From Azoarcus sp. KH32C (lineage in GTDB: Bacteria > Pseudomonadota > Gammaproteobacteria > Burkholderiales > Rhodocyclaceae), in assembly GCF_000349945.1 (NCBI RefSeq), contig NC_020516.1, positions 3,348,001-3,412,000 of the forward strand: a stretch of DNA of 64,000 nucleotides, given 5' to 3'. Every line of letters begins with the position of its first letter. Positions within the stretch are counted from its first letter, which is position 1. Below are positions 1 to 8,277 of this stretch, in pieces. The translations under genes and the position numbers were made by a program. Under the pieces are notes generated by a model. That model was not told the DNA's origin and ran no database searches. It saw nothing but the letters and a program-made list of their open reading frames with translations.

Positions 1-1
1 C

Positions 2-1141
2 CCATCCCCGTTTGCCGAGACGATCAGCGCCGACGCGCACCGGAAGGCGGCGGATTACACTTGCGCCCGCATGCAGCTCGCGATGATCGACGTTCTTACC
101 GGAGCCCTCTTCGCCGTCGCGCTAACCTGCGGCGGCCTGCTCCTCGCGATCCATCAAGGCCTGGGCAAACTGTTGGAAGCCGGCAGCCTCGCTCATGGCG
201 TCGCGCTGCTGGCAGCCTTGGGGATACTCAGCTGGCTGGTCGAACTGCCGTTCTCGCTCTACCGCACGTTCGTCATCGAAAAGCGCTTCGGGTTCAATCG
301 CATGACAGCTGCGCTATACGCCGCAGATGTAGCCCGTGAAGCGGCCCTTGCCGCAATCATCGGGCTGCCCGTGCTGGCCGCCGTGCTGTGGCTGATGCGC
401 GCAACGGGGGCGAACTGGTGGCTCTGGGTGTGGCTCTTCTGGCTGGGCTTCAATCTGCTCGCACTGTTCGTCTGGCCGACCTTCATCGCCCCGCTCTTCA
501 ACAAGTTCACGCCGCTCGCCGACGAAGCACTGAAGACCCGGGTCGAGAACCTGCTCGCGCGCTGCGGCTTCCGCTCCCGCGGACTCTTCGTGATGGACGG
601 CTCGCGCCGCTCCGCACACGGCAATGCCTACTTCACGGGCTTCGGCGCCGCGAAACGGATCGTGTTCTTCGATACCCTCCTCGACAAGCTCAGCGTGGAG
701 GAAGTGGAAGCGGTGCTGGCCCACGAGCTCGGGCATTTCCACCACCGGCACATCTGGAAGCGGCTCGCCGCGCTCGCGGCAATGAGCCTTTCGATGCTCT
801 GGCTGCTCGGCTGGCTGATGACCCAGCCCTGGTTCTTCGCCGGCCTCGGGGTCGCTCCGGACGCCGCCGATACCGCGACGGCGCTGGCACTCTTTGCCAT
901 CGCGCTGCCCTTTTTCACCTTCCCGGTCGGACCGCTGATGAGCCACTGGTCCCGCGTACACGAATTCCAGGCCGACGCCTATGCGGCACGCCAGACGCGC
1001 GCCGACGACCTCGCCCACGCGCTCGTCAAGCTCTACCGCGACAACGCGTCGACGCTGACCCCGGATCCGCTGTATTCGCAGTTCTTCGACTCCCACCCAC
1101 CCGCCGCGCTGCGCCTCGCACGTCTGCTGCAGAACCATTGA
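2..1141 (+). CDS. M48-family CAAX-type membrane protease, 5' end outside the window
   Basis: Integral membrane zinc metallopeptidase resembling Ste24/CAAX prenyl protease 1. In-frame sequence continues upstream of the first ATG (position 71) to the window edge with family-like residues (an FAETIS...HRKAADYT stretch), so the true start lies outside. Counting from the ATG at 71, the zinc motif HELGH is at residues 218-222 and the likely third ligand is Glu298 in HEFQAD. Several hydrophobic helices precede and follow the motif. In bacteria these enzymes act in membrane protein quality control; the substrate here is unknown. It is followed after 13 bases by rsgA on the same strand, so the two are probably cotranscribed. 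Family assignment is firm; function beyond proteolysis is inference. Confidence 0.9.
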   Translation, partial: PSPFAETISADAHRKAADYTCARMQLAMIDVLTGALFAVALTCGGLLLAIHQGLGKLLEAGSLAHGVALLAALGILSWLVELPFSLYRTFVIEKRFGFNRMTAALYAADVAREAALAAIIGLPVLAAVLWLMRATGANWWLWVWLFWLGFNLLALFVWPTFIAPLFNKFTPLADEALKTRVENLLARCGFRSRGLFVMDGSRRSAHGNAYFTGFGAAKRIVFFDTLLDKLSVEEVEAVLAHELGHFHHRHIWKRLAALAAMSLSMLWLLGWLMTQPWFFAGLGVAPDAADTATALALFAIALPFFTFPVGPLMSHWSRVHEFQADAYAARQTRADDLAHALVKLYRDNASTLTPDPLYSQFFDSHPPAALRLARLLQNH

Positions 1142-1154
1142 AATCCATCCATCC

Positions 1155-2108
1155 GTGACTCGCCCCCATTCCGGCCACAAAAGTGACGTAACCTTGAATG
1201 GGGTCATCACAGCCGCATTCGGTCGCCAATACGAAGTCGAAGTCGCCGTCGGCGACAGCATCGCGGCAAAATCGGACCAGCCCGCAAGACTGCAGTGCTA
1301 CCCGCGCGGCAAGAAGAGTGTGTTTGCCTGCGGCGACGAAGTGGAAATCGTCGCGAACGGCAAAGACCAAGGGGTCATTACACGACTCTGCGAACGCCAG
1401 AACCTGCTCTGGCGCTCGGACGCATTCCGCGAGAAGCTGATCGCGGCCAACCTGACCCAGATCGTGATCGTCACGGCGACCGAGCCGGACTTTTCCGATC
1501 TGCTCATTTCGCGCTGCGTTGCGGCAGCGGAGAGCCAGCACATCAAGGTGCTGATCGCCCTGAACAAGGCGGACCTCACCGGCCTGCTACCGGCCGCCCG
1601 CCGACGGCTCGAAACCTATTCGCGCCTGGGCTATCGCGTGATCGAACTCAGTGCGCGTGGAGGCGCCGGCGAATTGCGCCCCTTTTTGGCCGGGGAGCGG
1701 AGCATCTTCGTCGGACAGTCCGGCATGGGCAAGTCGACGCTCACGAATGCGCTGATCCCGGAAGCCCAGGCGGCGACGCGCGAGATCTCGGAAGCGTTGA
1801 ACAGCGGCAAACACACGACGACCTTCGCCCGCCTCTATCGGCTCGACGGCGGCTGGCTGATCGACAGTCCCGGCCTGCAAGCCTTCGGGCTTGCACATCT
1901 GAAGCCCGACGAGTTGCTCGCGGGCTTCGTCGAATTCCACGATCACCTCGGAAAATGTCGCTTCCGCGACTGTATGCACGAAGCAGAGCCGGGCTGCGCC
2001 CTGCGCGCCGCCGTCGAGAGTGGCGCGATCGATGCGCGCCGATTCGAGCATTTCCGGCTGATCCGTGAGGAAATCCGCGCCGCGAAACGGGCGCAACAGG
2101 GCTGGTAG
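1155..2108 (+). CDS. rsgA: Ribosome small subunit-dependent GTPase RsgA
   Basis: Late-stage 30S assembly GTPase with the circularly permuted motif order typical of the YjeQ/RsgA family. An N-terminal OB-fold region is followed by NKAD (137-140), then the P-loop GQSGMGKS (187-194) and DSPG (237-240). The C-terminal zinc site is Cys268, Cys273, His275 and Cys281. The 317-residue length fits the family. The start is a GTG; no ATG lies in frame before the OB fold, and the weaker alternative is a TTG near 1194. A strong hairpin terminator follows the stop. Confidence 0.95.
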   Translation: MTRPHSGHKSDVTLNGVITAAFGRQYEVEVAVGDSIAAKSDQPARLQCYPRGKKSVFACGDEVEIVANGKDQGVITRLCERQNLLWRSDAFREKLIAANLTQIVIVTATEPDFSDLLISRCVAAAESQHIKVLIALNKADLTGLLPAARRRLETYSRLGYRVIELSARGGAGELRPFLAGERSIFVGQSGMGKSTLTNALIPEAQAATREISEALNSGKHTTTFARLYRLDGGWLIDSPGLQAFGLAHLKPDELLAGFVEFHDHLGKCRFRDCMHEAEPGCALRAAVESGAIDARRFEHFRLIREEIRAAKRAQQGW

Positions 2109-2152
2109 CGGCAGCCCTCAAAGACACCCGACGACATCGGCCGGCAAGGGAC

Positions 2153-2182
2153 GAAAAAAAACCCGCCGAAGCGGGTTTTTCC
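2153..2182. terminator. Bidirectional Rho-independent terminator after rsgA
   Basis: An AACCCGC/GCGGGTT stem with a CGAA loop is flanked by an A-run on one side and a T-run on the other. It can therefore end both rsgA (+) and the thiolase gene (-). Confidence 0.85.
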
Positions 2183-2201
2183 ATTGGGTGCGCGCAAAGG
2201 A

Positions 2202-3383
2202 TCAGACGCGTTCCCAGATCGTCGTGATGCCCTGGCCGCCGCCGATACACATCGTGGCCATACCGTAACGGCCGTTGGTGCGGATCAGCTCGTGCAGCAG
2301 CTTGGTGATGATCACGCCGCCAGTGGCACCGACCGGGTGACCCAGGGCGATCGCGCCGCCGTTCGGGTTGGTCTTCTTCGGATCGAGCTCCAGACCCTTG
2401 CACACGGCGATCGACTGCGCGGCGAAGGCTTCGTTCGACTCGATCACGTCGATCTTGTCGAGCGACAGACCGGCGCGCTGCAGCGCGAGCTTCGAGGCCG
2501 GGATCGGGCCTTCGCCCATCAGGTCATTGGGCACACCGGCGATCGCGTACGACACCAGGCGGGCGATCGGCTTGTGACCACCGGCTGCGGCCTTGGCGGC
2601 GTCGGCCAGCACCAGGAACGCTGCCGCGTCGTTGATGCCCGAGGCGTTGCCGGCGGTGACCGAACCGTCCTTCTTGAACGCCGGCTTCATCTTCGCCAGC
2701 GCTTCCATCGTGGTCGCACGCGGATGCTCGTCCGTGTCGAACACGACCGGGCCCTTGCGGGTTTCGAGGGTGATCGGGGCGATCTGGTCCTTGAAATGGC
2801 CGGCAGCAATGGCTGCAGCAGCGCGGTTTTGCGATTCGAGCGCGAAGGCGTCCTGCTCTTCGCGGCTGATGCTCCACTTGGAGGCGAGATTCTCAGCCGT
2901 GACGCCCATGTGGCCGACGCCGAACGGGTCGGTCAGCACCGCGACCATTGCGTCGATGGCCTTAGCGTCACCCATACGGGCACCGTTGCGCAGCGCGGGC
3001 AGCAGGTAGGCGCCACGCGACATCACTTCGACACCGCCGCCGATCGCGAAATCGGCGTCGCCGAGCAGGATGGCCTGGGCCGAGTTGACGATCGCCTGTT
3101 GGGCGGAGCCGCACAGACGGTTGACGGCGAAGGCCACGGAATCCATCGACATGCCGCCCTGGATCGTCGCCACGCGGGCAACGTAGGGGTAGCGCGATTC
3201 GGTCGGGATGCAGTTGCCGACGGCGGCGAAGCTGATCTGCTTCCCGTCGACGCCGGCACGGGCGATCGCTTCCTTGACAACCATACCGCCCAGCTCAGCG
3301 GGTTCGAGATCCTTCAGCGAGCCGCCGAATCCGCCGACTGCGGAACGGACTGCGCTCAATACCACTACTTCACGATTCGCCAT
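2202..3383 (-). CDS. bktB: Beta-ketothiolase / acetyl-CoA C-acyltransferase (BktB-like)
   Basis: Thiolase joining or cleaving acyl-CoA and acetyl-CoA, in the cytoplasm. The catalytic set is complete: Cys91 in RLCGSAQ, His349 in GHPVG and Cys379 in CIGGGQG, with NEAFAAQ in between. The 393-residue sequence resembles Ralstonia BktB along its length as I remember it. An in-frame ATG nine codons upstream exists, but GGAGG spaced about seven bases before the ATG at 3383 fixes the start there. It lies 19 bases downstream of the CobD/CbiB-like gene on the same strand, suggesting cotranscription without an obvious functional link. Possible roles are polyhydroxyalkanoate synthesis or degradation of acids and aromatics. 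Confidence 0.85.
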   Translation of the reverse strand: MANREVVVLSAVRSAVGGFGGSLKDLEPAELGGMVVKEAIARAGVDGKQISFAAVGNCIPTESRYPYVARVATIQGGMSMDSVAFAVNRLCGSAQQAIVNSAQAILLGDADFAIGGGVEVMSRGAYLLPALRNGARMGDAKAIDAMVAVLTDPFGVGHMGVTAENLASKWSISREEQDAFALESQNRAAAAIAAGHFKDQIAPITLETRKGPVVFDTDEHPRATTMEALAKMKPAFKKDGSVTAGNASGINDAAAFLVLADAAKAAAGGHKPIARLVSYAIAGVPNDLMGEGPIPASKLALQRAGLSLDKIDVIESNEAFAAQSIAVCKGLELDPKKTNPNGGAIALGHPVGATGGVIITKLLHELIRTNGRYGMATMCIGGGQGITTIWERV

Positions 3384-3402
3384 CTGTGCTCCCTCCTGGA
3401 AA

Positions 3403-4329
3403 TTAAGCACCGACCCAGCTGGCGATCACCAGCAGGGCCAGCATCATCAGGCAAAGCAGCAGTGCGCGCCAGACGAGGCCCACCGTGCTTTGCATGTAAT
3501 CGGCGTCGGCTTCCTCGCCGACACCCATTTCTGGTCGCTCAACGATCTCACCGGATTCGTGGACCGGCATGCCGAGACGCACCCCCAGGGCTCCACCGCC
3601 CGCAGCAATCAATATACCGGACGCCCTGTCTGCCCAAAGCATCGACTGCGTGCGCCAGCAGAACACCGCATCCTCGAAGTCGCCGACCACCGAAAAGGAC
3701 GCAGCAGTCAGGCGCGCGGGCAGCCAGTCGATGATTTCGAAGGCCTTTTTCGCGAAGCGCCCGAATTCGCCGAACTCCACATCGCGGCGTTCGCCCCAGG
3801 CCTCGCCCAGAAAGCGTACCGCACGATACAGCACGGCGCCGCTGGGGCCGGGCATCAGGATGAACCAGAAGACGACCCCGAAGACGTTGCGGTGTGCTGC
3901 AACCAGGGCCTGCTCGATCGCAAGGCGGGCGACTTCGCCGGAACTCGCACCGTAGTATTGACCGCCCCGCCACTCGGCGAGCAGCGCGCGGGCGCGGTCG
4001 AGCTCGCCCATGCGCAGCGCAAGATGAATATCGGTGAAGAAGTGGCTTTCCTGGCGGAAACCCATCGTCAGGTACAGCACGGCGATATTGAATGCGAAGG
4101 CGACCAGCGGATGGACGAGCCACAGCAAGAAATACGCGAGCGCGCTGAGCACGACGAGCGGGATCACGACGAGCGCCCACGCGACCAGGCCATTGCGCGC
4201 CTGGCCATCGTTGAACCGCTCGACGAGTGAGGTGGAAAGCCGCGAAAGGGGATCCAGGACGATCTGCCTCACGGGCAGCGGACGGACCTGCTCGAGCAGC
4301 AGTGCAACGATCAGCGAGAAAAGCGTCAT
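3403..4329 (-). CDS. CobD/CbiB-family membrane protein
   Basis: A 308-residue membrane protein of the CobD/CbiB (AmpE-like) family often annotated in betaproteobacteria. It has an N-terminal segment LFSLIVALLLEQ, further hydrophobic helices near residues 50-90, around 155-185 and at the C-terminus, and a conserved-looking middle with WLPARLTAAS. True CbiB makes adenosylcobinamide phosphate in cobalamin synthesis. No other cobalamin gene is nearby, so a B12 role is not supported by context. The start at 4329 is chosen because the family motif begins there; 24 more in-frame codons exist upstream but look non-coding. Confidence 0.75.
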   Translation of the reverse strand: MTLFSLIVALLLEQVRPLPVRQIVLDPLSRLSTSLVERFNDGQARNGLVAWALVVIPLVVLSALAYFLLWLVHPLVAFAFNIAVLYLTMGFRQESHFFTDIHLALRMGELDRARALLAEWRGGQYYGASSGEVARLAIEQALVAAHRNVFGVVFWFILMPGPSGAVLYRAVRFLGEAWGERRDVEFGEFGRFAKKAFEIIDWLPARLTAASFSVVGDFEDAVFCWRTQSMLWADRASGILIAAGGGALGVRLGMPVHESGEIVERPEMGVGEEADADYMQSTVGLVWRALLLCLMMLALLVIASWVGA

Positions 4330-4543
4330 GCGAATTGCGTGTGGGGTGAAATGGCGCAAGGCCCAGTGTTTTCCGGCCAAGATACCATAAAACCTTGGCA
4401 ACTTTGTGCATTGCGGAATATGCCGTTACCGAATACTGGGAATGCGGTAGCGACGCGGGCAGGTTCTTTGTTGCTGCCGTCAGAACAGTGTATGCAGTAT
4501 TCGGCGGTTTTTCGACGCGGTTTGAAGCCATAGACTGACGCTC

Positions 4544-5329
4544 ATGACCACGCTGCCTACTCTCTTCATTTCGCACGGCGCCCCCACCTTTGCCCTCGCG
4601 CCCGGTCTCGCCGGCGAGGCGCTCGCCGAACTCGGCCGCGAACTGCCACGGCCCGAAGCCATCCTCGTGCTGTCACCACACTGGATGACGCCGAACCTGC
4701 TTGTGACGACGAACGATCGGCCTGAGACGATCCACGACTTCGGAGGTTTTCCGGCGCCGCTCTATGAACTGAAGTATCCCGCTCCCGGCGCGTCGGGGCT
4801 TGCCGCACGGACGATCGCGCTACTGGAGCGAGCGAGTCTGCATGCAGCCCCCGAAGCGCGACGCGGCCTGGATCACGGAGCGTGGGTGCCGCTGATGCAC
4901 CTGTACCCGGAGGCGGACATTCCGGTGATGCAGCTCTCGATGCCCTTCCGGCAGCCGCCGGCCTTCTTCCTTGAACTGGGCCGCGCGCTGGCTCCGTTGC
5001 GAAACGAAGGCGTGCTCATCGTCGGATCCGGCAGCATCACGCACAACCTTTACGAATTCTCAGGAGATGGGCGCCCGACGGAATCGTATGTCGACGCGTT
5101 CCGCGGCTGGATCGCGGAAACCCTCGCCGCGGATGACCTTGCCGCGCTGCTCGATTACCGTGTGCGCGCCCCCTTTGCCGAGCGTGCGCATCCGACCGAC
5201 GAACATCTGCTGCCGCTGATGTTTGCGCGGGCTGCGGCCGGCGACAGCGCGACAGTAGCCAGGATCGCCGCCGAGGACGTGCGTTACGGCATCCTCGGAA
5301 TGGATGCATATGTCTTCGGAAAAGACTGA
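4544..5329 (+). CDS. DODA-type extradiol aromatic ring-opening dioxygenase (LigB family, YgiD-like)
   Basis: A 261-residue class III extradiol dioxygenase homologue similar to YgiD/4,5-DOPA dioxygenase. Metal-binding histidines are visible in SHGAP near the N-terminus, in SPHW, in the DHG motif and in the SITHN motif. The family binds Fe(II) or Zn(II) and opens catechol rings using O2; the natural substrate is often unknown. It stands alone on the plus strand, divergent from the CobD-like gene across about 210 bases, with no catabolic partner genes beside it. Confidence 0.85.
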   Translation: MTTLPTLFISHGAPTFALAPGLAGEALAELGRELPRPEAILVLSPHWMTPNLLVTTNDRPETIHDFGGFPAPLYELKYPAPGASGLAARTIALLERASLHAAPEARRGLDHGAWVPLMHLYPEADIPVMQLSMPFRQPPAFFLELGRALAPLRNEGVLIVGSGSITHNLYEFSGDGRPTESYVDAFRGWIAETLAADDLAALLDYRVRAPFAERAHPTDEHLLPLMFARAAAGDSATVARIAAEDVRYGILGMDAYVFGKD

Positions 5330-5407
5330 AGTCATGCCTTATTTCCTTGCGGGCTGCGGTAGCGGGGGTCTTTAATCCCGCATACGCACAGAATGGGAGG
5401 GCCGCAA

Positions 5408-5611
5408 ATGGATCGCTTGCTCGTCGTCGCAGGTCGCGCGCTAGGAATCATCGGGCTGCTCATGTGCCTGGCAGCGGGTCTGTACCGTCTCACCGGGCAT
5501 TACCACCTTGGCGGTTTTCAGCTGGTGACGCTGCTTCAGGCAGGCGTCGCGGGCCTGGTCGGAGGGTCCTTCCTGATCCTGTGGGGCCTCTCCGCGAAAA
5601 CCGGCTCCTGA
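5408..5611 (+). CDS. Small two-helix membrane protein, function unknown
   Basis: A 67-residue protein with two hydrophobic segments, about residues 7-28 and 40-60, and a charged N-terminus. The start at 5408 is preceded by GGAGGG at 5394-5399, a good ribosome site; an upstream ATG at 5393 would place that site inside the gene. I do not recognise a named family. The ribosome site and clean membrane profile are the case for it being real. Confidence 0.65.
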   Translation: MDRLLVVAGRALGIIGLLMCLAAGLYRLTGHYHLGGFQLVTLLQAGVAGLVGGSFLILWGLSAKTGS

Positions 5612-5749
5612 AATGCTCGGGGGCGCCTGCCCCCTGCCTTGATATTTGCCGTGACCGCCCAGACATCGCATGTGGTACGGGCGGCGACGCACGCCTATCG
5701 CGGAGCCGCCCGTATCGTTCATGCCGTCGTCACGCGACCGGAGAAATCA

Positions 5750-6190
5750 ATGAGTACCGATAACCTGACCCTTCCCTGCCCCCACTGCCATACCCTGAAC
5801 CGTGTCCCGTCGGGGCGGCTGTCGGACGGCCCGACCTGCGGCAAGTGCCACGAATCGCTGTTCACAGCCCATCCGCTCCCGCTCGACGACCGGCTCTTCG
5901 ATATCCACGCGAGCCGGAGCGACTTGCCCTTGCTCGTCGATTTCTGGGCCCCCTGGTGCGGCCCGTGTCAGACAATGGCACCGGCCTTCGAAGCGGCGGC
6001 CGCCACCCTCGAACCCACGATGCGCCTCGGAAAGGTCAATACCGACGAGCAACAAGGCTTGGCAGCGCGCTTCGGTATCCGCAGCATTCCAACCTTGATT
6101 CTGTTCCGGGGCGGCCGGGAGGTGGCGCGGCAATCGGGCGCAATGGGAACGGCCGCGGCGATCGTGCAGTGGGCGCGCGCTCACGCGTGA
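5750..6190 (+). CDS. trxC: Thioredoxin TrxC (thioredoxin 2) with N-terminal zinc finger
   Basis: Cytoplasmic disulfide reductase of the TrxC type. The extra N-terminal zinc finger is CPHC at residues 10-13 and CGKC at 30-33. The redox site is WCGPC with cysteines 70 and 73, and the cis-proline loop reads SIPT. The 146-residue length is normal. The start is preceded by GGAG about seven bases upstream; longer in-frame starts upstream lack family sequence. In other bacteria trxC is often under OxyR control; I see no clear OxyR site here. Confidence 0.93.
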   Translation: MSTDNLTLPCPHCHTLNRVPSGRLSDGPTCGKCHESLFTAHPLPLDDRLFDIHASRSDLPLLVDFWAPWCGPCQTMAPAFEAAAATLEPTMRLGKVNTDEQQGLAARFGIRSIPTLILFRGGREVARQSGAMGTAAAIVQWARAHA

Positions 6191-6298
6191 ACGGTCCCTC
6201 CGAAGCCAGAAGACGATCCGCTATTGCCGTCGACATGGCAGGCGCGTAAGGTTGCGCGCCGGGCATCACGCTCTGCTCATGTGGGAGAACCGAAGGCA

Positions 6299-6760
6299 AT
6301 GTTGGCGGTATTGCAGCGCGTCGCAGAGGCGCGTGTCGAGGTCGAAGGGAAGGTCATCGGCGAGATCGACGCCGGACTGCTGGTTCTGGTGTGCGCGGAG
6401 CGCGGCGACGGCGTTGCCGAAGCCGACCGGCTGCTCGCAAAGATCCTGAAACTCCGAATCTTTTCCGACGAAGCCGGAAAGATGAACCGCTCGGTGCAGG
6501 ATGTGGGCGGCGCCTTGCTGGTAGTGAGCCAATTCACGCTCGCCGCGGACACCTCGGGCGGGAACCGGCCGAGTTTCACCGGAGCGGCCGCCCCCGAAGA
6601 CGGACGAGCGCTTTACGAATATTTTGTCGAGCGGGCACGCAAAACACACCCGCATGTGCAAACCGGGGAGTTTGCGGCAGTCATGCAGGTGCATCTCGTC
6701 AATGACGGGCCGGTGACGATTCCGCTGCGGATGACGCCGACACCCGCCATTTCAGCCTGA
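6299..6760 (+). CDS. dtd: D-aminoacyl-tRNA deacylase
   Basis: Removes D-amino acids wrongly attached to tRNA. The family signature SQFTLAAD and the C-terminal cross-subunit motif NDGPVT are both present in 153 residues, the usual length. The ATG at 6299 matches the family N-terminus (MLAVLQRV); the longer in-frame ORF adds 25 unrelated residues. A GGAG lies upstream. It is a single gene with no evident operon. Confidence 0.95.
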   Translation: MLAVLQRVAEARVEVEGKVIGEIDAGLLVLVCAERGDGVAEADRLLAKILKLRIFSDEAGKMNRSVQDVGGALLVVSQFTLAADTSGGNRPSFTGAAAPEDGRALYEYFVERARKTHPHVQTGEFAAVMQVHLVNDGPVTIPLRMTPTPAISA

Positions 6761-6841
6761 TCGTGAGCCATTCCGCGCGGCGAATACCGGCCGCTGCGTT
6801 AAGGTGAAACACATGAGGAGCTTGTCCGGAGGATTCTTCCC

Positions 6842-7894
6842 ATGAGCGTCGTCATCGTCGACGACACGCCCACCACGCTTGAGCTGATGCGCGCGTTCGT
6901 GCTCCGCCTCGAAGGCCGCGAGCCGGTGACGTTCACCGACCCGGGCTCGGGGTTGGCCTGGTGCCTCGAAAACGATCCGGACCTGATCATCGTCGATTAC
7001 ATGATGCCGAACATCGACGGCCTTGAATTCATACGCCAGATCCGCCGCGAACCTCGTCACGACAGCTTGCCGATCCTGATGGTGACCGCGGACCACGAGA
7101 AGAGCATCCGCTACGCGGCCTTGAACGAGGGCGCGACGGACTTTCTCAACAAGCCGGTCGACCGCATGGAGTTCCTCGCCCGCGCGAAGAACATGCTCGC
7201 CTTGCGCCGCAGCCAGCAGGCGCTCGCGGATCGCGCGAGCTCGCTGGCCGAAGCCGTGAAGCGCGCCGTGGAGGAGATCCACGACCGAGAACACGAGACG
7301 ATCGTTCGGCTGGCCCGCGCGGCCGAATGCCGCGACCCGGAAACCGGGGCGCACATCCTTCGCATGGCGCATTACGCGCAGCTCATCGCCGGACGCATGG
7401 GTCTGCCGCCGGACTTCCAGGAGATGCTGCTGCGTGCCGCGCCGATGCACGACGTGGGCAAGCTCGGAACGCCCGACCACATCCTGCTGAAGCCGGGCCG
7501 CCATACGCCTGAGGAATTCGAGGTGATGAAGCAGCACACGTTGATCGGCTACGAGATCCTCAGGGAAAGCAGTTCGCCGGCGGTGCAGTTGGCAGCCTCG
7601 ATCGCCCTTCACCACCATGAGAAATTTGACGGCACCGGGTATCCACGCCGCCTGGCCGGGAACGAGATTCCGATCGAGGGCCGGATCGTCGCCGTGGCCG
7701 ACGTGTTCGACGCACTGACTTCGGAGCGCCCGTATAAGAAGGCCTGGACCTTCGAGGCGGCTCGCGCTTATCTTCGCGAAAACCGCGGCAAGCATTTCGA
7801 CCCGAGCTGCGTCGACGCTTTCCTCGCATTGTGGGAACGGGTGATCGAGATCAACCGGCGATTCCGCGATGAAGAGGATGCCGTTTCCACGTGA
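6842..7894 (+). CDS. Response regulator with HD-GYP phosphodiesterase domain (RpfG type)
   Basis: A receiver domain (residues 1-125, phosphoacceptor Asp52 in VDYMMP, Lys104 in NKPVD) is joined by a short coiled coil to an HD-GYP domain (about 150-340). The HD pair is His203-Asp204 and the GYP motif is at 266-268 within HHEKFDGTGYP. Family members degrade cyclic di-GMP. GGAGG lies nine bases upstream. It is followed 26 bases later by an Hpt gene, and a hybrid kinase gene converges on that, so the three likely form one phosphorelay. Confidence 0.92.
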   Translation: MSVVIVDDTPTTLELMRAFVLRLEGREPVTFTDPGSGLAWCLENDPDLIIVDYMMPNIDGLEFIRQIRREPRHDSLPILMVTADHEKSIRYAALNEGATDFLNKPVDRMEFLARAKNMLALRRSQQALADRASSLAEAVKRAVEEIHDREHETIVRLARAAECRDPETGAHILRMAHYAQLIAGRMGLPPDFQEMLLRAAPMHDVGKLGTPDHILLKPGRHTPEEFEVMKQHTLIGYEILRESSSPAVQLAASIALHHHEKFDGTGYPRRLAGNEIPIEGRIVAVADVFDALTSERPYKKAWTFEAARAYLRENRGKHFDPSCVDAFLALWERVIEINRRFRDEEDAVST

Positions 7895-7920
7895 CAGTCT
7901 GATCCGAGGAATGATAGACC

Positions 7921-8271
7921 ATGTCGGATGAATCGCTGTTCGACCGCTCCGCCCTCCTCGATAACCTGGACAACGATCTCGATCTGCTGCGGCTGATGGC
8001 GAAGACCTTCGTCGACGACGTTCCGCGCCTGCTTACGGAACTGCGCACTGCCCTGCGGACCGGCGATGCTCCGGCAGCGGCCCGGGCGACCCACAACCTC
8101 AAGGGGTCGGCCGCGAACTTCGGCGCCGCGAGGCTGGTCACACACCTCGCGGCGATGGAACAGGCATGCCGGCGCGGTGAGCTCGCCGAGGCAAGTGCGG
8201 CGGCGAAGGATGCGGAACGCCTGGTTGCGGTGCTGGCCGTAGAGTTGCGCCGCGAGTTCAGCGCACACTGA
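7921..8271 (+). CDS. Histidine phosphotransfer (Hpt) protein
   Basis: A single-domain phosphotransfer protein of 116 residues. The phosphorylated residue is His58 in THNLKGSAANFGA. It can move phosphate between the receiver domains of the convergent hybrid kinase (8278-10512) and the HD-GYP regulator upstream. A GAGGAA ribosome site precedes it. The stop lies six bases from the kinase stop on the other strand, with no terminator between them. Confidence 0.93.
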   Translation: MSDESLFDRSALLDNLDNDLDLLRLMAKTFVDDVPRLLTELRTALRTGDAPAAARATHNLKGSAANFGAARLVTHLAAMEQACRRGELAEASAAAKDAERLVAVLAVELRREFSAH

Positions 8272-8277
8272 GGACGG

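Noticed and set aside
314..1261. Long antisense open frames across the first protease gene and many others
   Set aside because: GC-rich coding DNA gives long shadow frames. These lack family motifs, ribosome sites and sensible composition, and the opposite strand carries clear genes.
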